Below are positions 57,851 through 64,000 of a stretch of DNA of 64,000 bases, piece after piece (the stretch's first letter is position 1; each line of letters starts with the position of its first letter). Source of the stretch: Agrocybe praecox. Lineage: Eukaryota > Basidiomycota > Agaricomycetes > Agaricales > Agrocybaceae. A program made the position numbers and the translations under genes. The DNA lies in the NCBI GenBank assembly GCA_964017145.1, contig OZ024840.1, positions 3,844,001-3,908,000 on the forward strand, written 5' to 3'. The notes under the pieces are model-generated. The model was not told where the DNA came from, made no database searches, and worked only from the letters and a program-made list of their open reading frames with translations.

Positions 57851-59473
57851 TAAGCACTGCCCACACAATCCCCCTCCCCTCTGTTGTAACTGTACCAACA
57901 TTGTAAACTAAATGACAGGGTTCTTGTATAAAAAGTGTAATAAAACTGTATGGTGTGGCAGGCGTCTACTGACGCACAAATGGCTTAGAAAAATGTACAT
58001 TCCCACAGATATGGCTTAGATGCTGGGCTAACGGTTCTGACAGACGAGGGAGCGAAAAAGAAATAGGTTTTGGAGGTTTCATGGCTCGAACTAGCGGACG
58101 CAACAAATCATTGAATATTTCTCCGAAGATAATAAACAGCGTTGCCAGCGCGGATCCGTTCTACTACGCCTCCGGTGACGGAATAAAACCGTATATTATA
58201 TTCGATACCATTGCTCATGGGAAAAAAATAAACAAAGGGAAAGGCACCGAGACCGAGGTGAGAAAAAGAATAAAAGAAATAAGGCTGGGGATTTCATTGT
58301 TCGAACTCTCGACCACGTCGTTGTTCAATTCTCAGAAGAGACCGTTCAACGTCGCGACCAGGTACCGTTCTACTACTCTCCGGTACGTTAACTCAAGCTT
58401 ACCCAGTGTCTGGTGGCACGTCCCATGCTAAATAGAAAGGACGGGAGGAAGAAACGCATAAACAAGCTATTCTTCACATTCGACTTTCTTGCAATTGACA
58501 TCAGGCAAGGAGGCAAGGAAAAAGCAAATAGATAATATTCAAATTTCTCATCAAAACGCGAGGAGAGGAGAGAGGAAGCGGGTAGGGTAGGGTGTTGAAG
58601 GTAAAGGTAAAAGCGAAGGTAGAGATAGGTATAGAGGGTAGGGTATCCTAAATAATACTACTAATACTAGAAATTGCATACATACTACGGCGTCTTGAGT
58701 TTTGGAAGTGAATGTGGAATCCGAACGTGAATGTGGGGTGCAAGTAGGTACATTGCTTGGTTGCAATGTGTGTATGGATGCAAATGATGTGAATGGAATG
58801 GTGGAATATGTGAATTGACTGTTGAGTGCGAGCAATGAGAACGAGGATGGACATATAAGAATATAACAAGAAACTGCGAAAGCGGCAAGAAAAAAGTTGA
58901 ACGAACCAAAAAGGAGATGTTCTTACACATGGGATTGGATTTGTATCGCGTCTAAGAGAGAGGTGTATGTATATACGAAAAAGTGTAAAATAAAAAATGA
59001 TTCAACGAACGAACGAGCGGATGGATAGGTAAATGAATGGATAGATAGATTATGGATAGCCTGTGCGAAATAAAAGGAACAACAACGAACGAAGAATGTA
59101 AAGGGTATACTCGATTGGGGGCGACGGTGTCGAGGAGGGCGATGGTAGTGCATTGTGTTGCAGAGAGAGACAAAGAAAAGGTAGAATCATGAACGTAAGG
59201 GAGGTATCGCTGAGAAGAAAAGGTGACGGAGGCAAGGAGTCCAAGAGGAAAAGCAAGGAAGGAGGCAAAAAGGATCAGAAGAGCACAGGAACGGAGGAAC
59301 AGATGAAGAAAGAGAGAGTACACTGTGAACGAAGGAACGGCTGGCTGTAGGACGGCTGGCTGGCGGAGGGATGACGAACAGAAGAAGGAAACAAGTCAGG
59401 AGAGACAAGGGGGAGAAGCGACGGCAAACGACGATCGAGTACCGACCGACCATTGAAACGGCAGTATGCACCC
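57851..59473. other. Intergenic, purine-rich
   Basis: About 1.6 kb. A 116-codon plus-strand ORF at 58081 is without domain and overlaps nothing conserved. GGTAGGGTAGGGTG and GATAGGTATAGAG runs at 58590-58640, and the GAACGAACGAACGA tract at about 59000, are simple repeats. No gene supported. Confidence 0.45.
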
Positions 59474-60424
59474 TCAACCACTACTGCCCGCCGCCCTCCC
59501 CATCCCCATCCCCATGCTCCACACAACACTAGCCCTAAGCGTAGTCGACAACTTCCTCGTCGCAGAAACAATGGCCGATTTCGCTTTCCCCTTCGTCTTC
59601 TTCTCGTCTCCCTCCTTTCTCGTCTTACGCAGCACCCCTCCCAAAACAGGCGACCTGGAGCCCGCATTTGGAGATGCAGACGACACACACCCCGAAGCAG
59701 ACTTAGCAGACGACAATGACCGCGAATGCGAGTGATGTGATAGCGACGACAGAGAGAGCGGGAGCGAAGTAGCACCCGTATCGGACGATTCGGTCGTTGA
59801 TGTCGAGGTGGAATTGGCTACTGGTACTGCTAGAGTTGCAGTGGCGCCTGCGGTTGTCGCCGATATCGTTGTGGACATGTATAGCTCTTCCTCACCCACA
59901 GGATACAAAGGATGCCCCGCCGCTGAGAACGATGGAGAAACATCACCACGGAGGAGTCAGCTGTTATTCCTACTTGCTGTGGTAATATTGTCGTTACTTG
60001 AACCGTTGGGTGTAACAACACCTGCAGACGAAGGTGTCGAAGTAGGCGAAGGAGCAGAACCAGAACCAGGAAGAGCAGAAAAAGGAGAAGGAGAAATAGC
60101 AGACAAAGGGGACGCAAGATCAATCTCCGCCCGACCTCCGGGTAATAACATCAATAGGTTGATAGGCGCAGACGAAGCAGAAGCAGAAGTCGAAAAAACC
60201 GAGTGTGGAACAAGCGAAGCCGCAAGCTTAGTGTCAATGACCATCATCGAGTGTCTGTTGTAATAATGATTACTAGTAGACTCATGTTTGTGGCTCTTGA
60301 TGAGTGTGCTGCTCTTCTCTTTGACTTGATCTTTGTCCTTGTCACTCTCCTTGTCCTTCTCTCTCTCTTTCCCACTCGCCCCAGACGATGACCCAGACTT
60401 TCCAACGATAAAAGCAGCATTACC
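59474..60424 (-). pseudogene. 3' part of a DH-domain (RhoGEF-like) gene, minus strand
   Basis: Two exons (59974-60424, 59474-59922) give 299 residues that begin at an AG acceptor and not at a start codon: GNAAFIVGKSGSSSGASGKE, KSSTLIKSHKHES, then MMVIDTKLAASLVPHSVF and APINLLMLLPGGRAEIDL. The second exon continues AGHPLYPVGEEELYMSTTIS. From memory, GNAAF and the MAIDTKLAASLVP type segment follow the DH domain in a basidiomycete RhoGEF-like family. The upstream DH portion is not on this strand but lies on the plus strand at 60470-61240. The frame is open throughout. Confidence 0.5.
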
Positions 60425-60469
60425 CTGCGCACAGCAGGGCGTATGTTGGGTGGTGTGATGTTGTTGTTG

Positions 60470-61240
60470 GGGGTGGTTTGTTGATGGAGATGAGAAGGAG
60501 GAGAGGAGGCATGTGAGGAAGAAGAGGAGTCGGGCTGTTGGTGTTGCGCTTGCTGCTGCTGCTGCTGCTACACCGGCGAATGTGGATCAAGCGGAGGATG
60601 ATGCCCATGAGACGATTCTGCCAGGTGGAAGATTGGGTTAGCCCCCCTAGTTCCATGTCGGCGGCGGCTGCCTCTGCATTTTCCATGTCTGCGTATTTGT
60701 CCTCGAGGTCCCCCTGCTTCGGCTTCGGACCCTTCGCAGATGTATCATATCACTGGTTTGAATGCGCCCACTGCTAGCGCTGCTGGACCTTTATCGTCCT
60801 CGTGGCTGACAACAACACCCCACTCAGTAATACCACCGCCACCACCGCCGCCCGTAGTAAGCCCGCTCAAACGGACCGTGAGCCAGTGGAGGCGGAGCAC
60901 GCCGAATATTGGTTGGATGGGCCTGGATGGGGGTGTCATGTCCATTTATGGGAGGGAGCGCGAGCGCGAGAGGGATAAGGGTAAGGACAAGGATCATCCC
61001 TTGAGAGATATGCTCGAGAAGAAGGGGAAGGAGAAGAGGAACTCGGCGCCGTTGGCTCCTGTTGTCCTTCATCATGCACTGAGTAGTAGTATGTCGTCTT
61101 CCTCTTCGATGCCGACGTCAGCGGCAGATGCGACAGCGAAACCAGCCCGCATGCCTGCAGTACGTGATCTGGTTATCTTGCCTGTGCAGAGGGCGATGCG
61201 GTATGCGCTTGACACCACAGAGCATATCGTTGCCAGTTGA
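60470..61240 (+). pseudogene. DH-domain (RhoGEF-like) fragment, plus strand
   Basis: Reads GDEKEERRHVRKKRSRAVGV and, in another exon or frame, SDPSQMYHITGLNAPTASAA, VSPLKRTVSQWRRSTPNIGW, a long Arg/Glu/Lys spacer, then MPAVRDLVILPVQRAMRY. The last is the core DH helix (compare D-L-L-x-x-P-V-Q-R-x-x-R-Y) found in Rho guanine-nucleotide exchange factors. Directly after MRY the sequence ceases to match the family, where VLLYRDLL would be expected, and a stop follows at 61238. The gene is broken here. Its continuation is encoded in the opposite orientation at 59474-60424. Confidence 0.5.
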
Positions 61241-61976
61241 TTCGGGACTGTAGTTCGGAATCGACGTCCGCTCTATCAGAATACTAGAAGAGGCCCATAC
61301 CAGAGCACGTAGATTACTGTTAGTGTTTATGCATTATGGGTGATTCTGATGGTGTATACTTGTCGAAGACCGGCAGTAAGTAGAAGATTTTGCCCCTCCA
61401 TTACGATGACAATCATGACCCAGTCCCCGCCGGTGTTTGCCGAGTGAACACCAGACGCGGTTTGGGAAACTTTCAGCTTCAGTGTCTTCACCATACCACT
61501 CTACTTACTTTGTATACCATACCCCTTTGTTCCCTCAGGTCTCTCCAGCGACATGGATTCTCGCTTCTCAGTCTACATGGATCTGTGCACGTACTGACGA
61601 GCATTCATCGATAACCCAAAGTCATAATGATGAACAAATTCCCGCTACCCAGTCGAGTTTAAAGCGCATCATCCAAATATAATCGATAGACTCTCCGGAC
61701 TCTCATAGACATAATCGTGATACAGACTAAAGGAAACAATCATCTAAGTTTCGGTATATAAGAAGGACCTTGCTTACCCAGGGAATCGCGTCTGTTGTCA
61801 ACGATTTCAAGCATCGCTCGACCAGTGCTCGACCATGCCCGTTTTCCGTTTTCACACTCCAGTCCAATTCTGGGGCGCAGGCGCCATTTCAACTTTCTGT
61901 GCGGTATCCATTGCTCCTTTTAAAATATATTAGGGATAACCATTGGAAGGGACACAAGTCAGCGATAGTGGAGGAT
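61241..61976. other. Intergenic upstream of DUF6533 paralogue B
   Basis: About 740 bp after the broken DH exon. No supported gene; short ORFs only. The right part (61760-61976) contains a possible 5' UTR for the paralogue. Confidence 0.4.
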
Positions 61977-63894
61977 ATGAGCGTCGTTAATCCACTTTCA
62001 GACGAGCCTGGGTCTATCGTAGGTGATATAACCAGCCAATACCCCGCTGTAGCTCTGTTTGCCTTGATAGGTGAGTCTAGATATTTGGTGAACTATCTAG
62101 GTGCCATATTGATTGGTCTGTCTAGTGTACGATTGCGCGATCACTTTAGACGACGAGGTTGAGATTTTTACCCGTCTTCGGTCAATAACCTCATAACCGA
62201 TGCGTTATATCTTCAGGTTAAGCACTATTGGAGAGCTCCTTTCTCTATCTCTCAGGCCTTGTTCTTCATGGTACGTTCAGATGCTGCTTTCCGTCAACTA
62301 TACTAAGTTCTTTTGCCCTTCATTCCCCAAGAATCGATATTTCTCTATCCTTTCCAATTTGTACGTATTGTCAAATTACTCCAGGCTGAAAAGGGAGTGT
62401 TGACTATCCATCGCACAGACTTGTTCTTATTAGTGAGTTCCTCCAGAGGAATTTCAGAGATAGAGCTGACTCTTTACAATAGCAGCTCAGACGCTTGAGA
62501 ATCCTTCGGACACGGTGCGTTTTTTATCAGGTTGTGTGCTGCGGACGATACTAACATTTCTAATTTAAATCACAGTTGTAAGTGTAGTGTGTTTTTATCA
62601 TCTTAGAACCGGAGATGACCATATTCTGTAAACCAAGTTGCAAACACATTGTCCCCGCGACCTTTATTCTCGGCTTCTCCGGGAAAGCAATTATTCAAGT
62701 CATCCTCATTACCCGAATCTGGTTCCTCTTCCCTGGAGGTAGAGCCGTATATTTTGGCTTGATCTTTTCATTCCTTTGCTCTTTCTCGGCATCCATATAT
62801 TTCCTCTGTATCAGTCTTCCCCAATTGAGGATCATTCCTCTCGCGGCCTCTCATAAAGTTTTTGGCGCGCATGCTTCTGGATGTCGTGCCTTTCGCCCAT
62901 CAGATTCCTGGAAGATCTATCTTCCATCATTAATTCTCCATGTAAGTTGAATGATTTTTCAGAGGATCACTCTTATTTCTAATGCTACTGTCTTCGAGAC
63001 TAGACTGGGCTGTATTTATTGACTGTCCATCAAGCATTAGCCACGCAGAGCCCAAAAATTGCGGGAATACGAAAGAAACTACTCACGGAGCAAGTAATTC
63101 TGTTCTTTTACATATCGCCGCTGATACTGATGGTTTTATTCTCAGTGGAGGTGTATTCTACTTCGTCGTTCTTTGTTCGTAATTCCATCGTTTGAAAAGT
63201 TGCAAGCTTGCGAGATTAATGACAAACAAATCAAGTTCCATTAGCTTGACATCTATTGGATCTTTCCTCGCTAATAAAATACCTCAGGTGTGTTTCCACG
63301 CAACGCCCAAATGATATTGCACTTTATTTTATTTTGCTCCTAGATCAACGTTCCCGCGATATTTTGGCCGTGTGTTACGCTCCTATCAACTCCCCAGACC
63401 CGCTGATAACATATATGCTGTCCGTCTAAATGCAGAATTGTCTAAACCACCAACTCTATCGCCACGTCCCGCATCATGTTCAGCTTGCGATCGATCGTTG
63501 CACGCGACGAGGATAGCATCGAGTGGGTAATGAGCATCGACGGCCCAGCAATGTCCCTGCCTGAATCACCATCAGCGGGTATGTTCGTCTTCAAATGCAA
63601 GTCTGCAAAGCGCAAATGGCACGAACGATCGACATATATGTGGTCAACTGAGATCATGACTGCACCGGCGCGGCCGACCACGAATTGGGATACAGACGTT
63701 ATGGTGCTATCCAAGGAAACGGATCCGGATCAACGTTTTTGTCAAGACCAAGTTTACAGTCAGCGGTGGATAAATACTTTAAAGCAGACGGAGACCGGCC
63801 AGCTGCTCGGTACGGAAGCCTTTATGACGAGGGACAACTTGGACTCAACGAGGCGTATAAACAGGCAATGAGAATAGGCCAGGTTTTCTTTTGA
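61977..63894 (+). pseudogene. DUF6533-type membrane protein, paralogue B (nonsense codon and frameshift)
   Basis: Exon order and sizes match paralogue A: 61977-62070, 62126-62157, 62217-62270, 62332-62360, 62419-62432 (14 nt), a short exon ending near 62514, 62576-62577 (2 nt), then the exon from 62638. The product reads MSVVNPLSDEPGSIVGDIT, VYDCAITLDDEVKHYWRAPF, SISQALFFMNRYFSILSN and LGFSGKAIIQVILITRIW. Two breaks are visible. At 63443-63445 the frame has TAA where paralogue A has CTT. The last 200 bp also shift frame: the start of the exon reads MFSLRSIVARDEDSIEWVM but the family end ARYGSLYDEGQLGLNEAYKQ lies in another frame. The donor after LLTEQ also fits poorly. It is most likely a recent pseudogene. 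Confidence 0.7.
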
Positions 63895-64000
63895 TGGCCT
63901 TGTATTAAAACCCGTACACGTAAATGGATGTTTTTTCTACCGTCATTTCAATGTTGAACTTTCTGTAGATGTCTTCGTTTTTGGACAAGTGGCAAGAAAA

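Noticed and set aside
58081..58431. ORF of 116 codons starting MARTSGRNKSL
   Set aside because: Basic low-complexity frame without family resemblance or neighbouring gene structure.

Overview
The window is nuclear DNA from a filamentous basidiomycete, most likely an Agaricomycete (mushroom-forming group). Genes are dense and split by many 45-70 nt GT-AG introns. The gene families are typical of that group: three DUF6533-type membrane proteins, a FunK1 kinase, fungal hAT and CACTA-like DNA transposons, and a lineage-specific multi-pass membrane family. The species cannot be named from the sequence.

Positions 1-23.5 kb are an ordinary gene-rich region. In order they hold the 3' end of an unrecognised gene, RIB7 (riboflavin synthesis), an Nbr1-type autophagy receptor with PB1, four ZZ fingers and an FW domain, an 81-residue protein, an 853-residue unrecognised protein, an F-box protein, a DUF6533 membrane protein, the ER mannosyltransferase ALG9, an intronless 761-residue low-complexity protein and a copper amine oxidase.

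Positions 24.4-45.6 kb are an accessory region built from a repeated block. The basic unit is a pyridoxamine-oxidase-like (Alr4036-type) gene, a Sel1-repeat fragment and a multi-pass membrane gene. Unit 1 is at about 24.42-31.35 kb, unit 2 at 38.61-43.26 kb, and a partial unit 3 at 43.28-44.21 kb. The oxidase gene is decayed in unit 1, has a 2-nt deletion in unit 2 and is intact in unit 3. The membrane gene is intact in both copies. Unit 1 also carries a hAT relic, a foldback MITE and a misplaced piece of the acidic-protein gene found whole at 44.9-45.6 kb. Between units 1 and 2 lies a 7.2-kb element bounded by matching terminal inverted repeats. It holds three genes: a CACTA/Tnp2-like transposase that seems to have lost its middle, and two intact companion genes of unknown role.

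Positions 45.6-64 kb contain a GPI-anchored polysaccharide deacetylase, a FunK1 kinase, a 428-bp hAT-type MITE with a perfect 8-bp target duplication, and a pair of DUF6533 paralogues. The first paralogue is apparently functional and the second carries a nonsense codon and a frameshift. Between the two paralogues lies what looks like a RhoGEF (DH-domain) gene broken by an inversion, its two parts now on opposite strands. Both DUF6533 paralogues need a 14-nt and a 2-nt microexon to keep frame.

No rRNA, tRNA or CRISPR array was seen. Exon limits come from reading splice sites and frame by eye, without transcript evidence.
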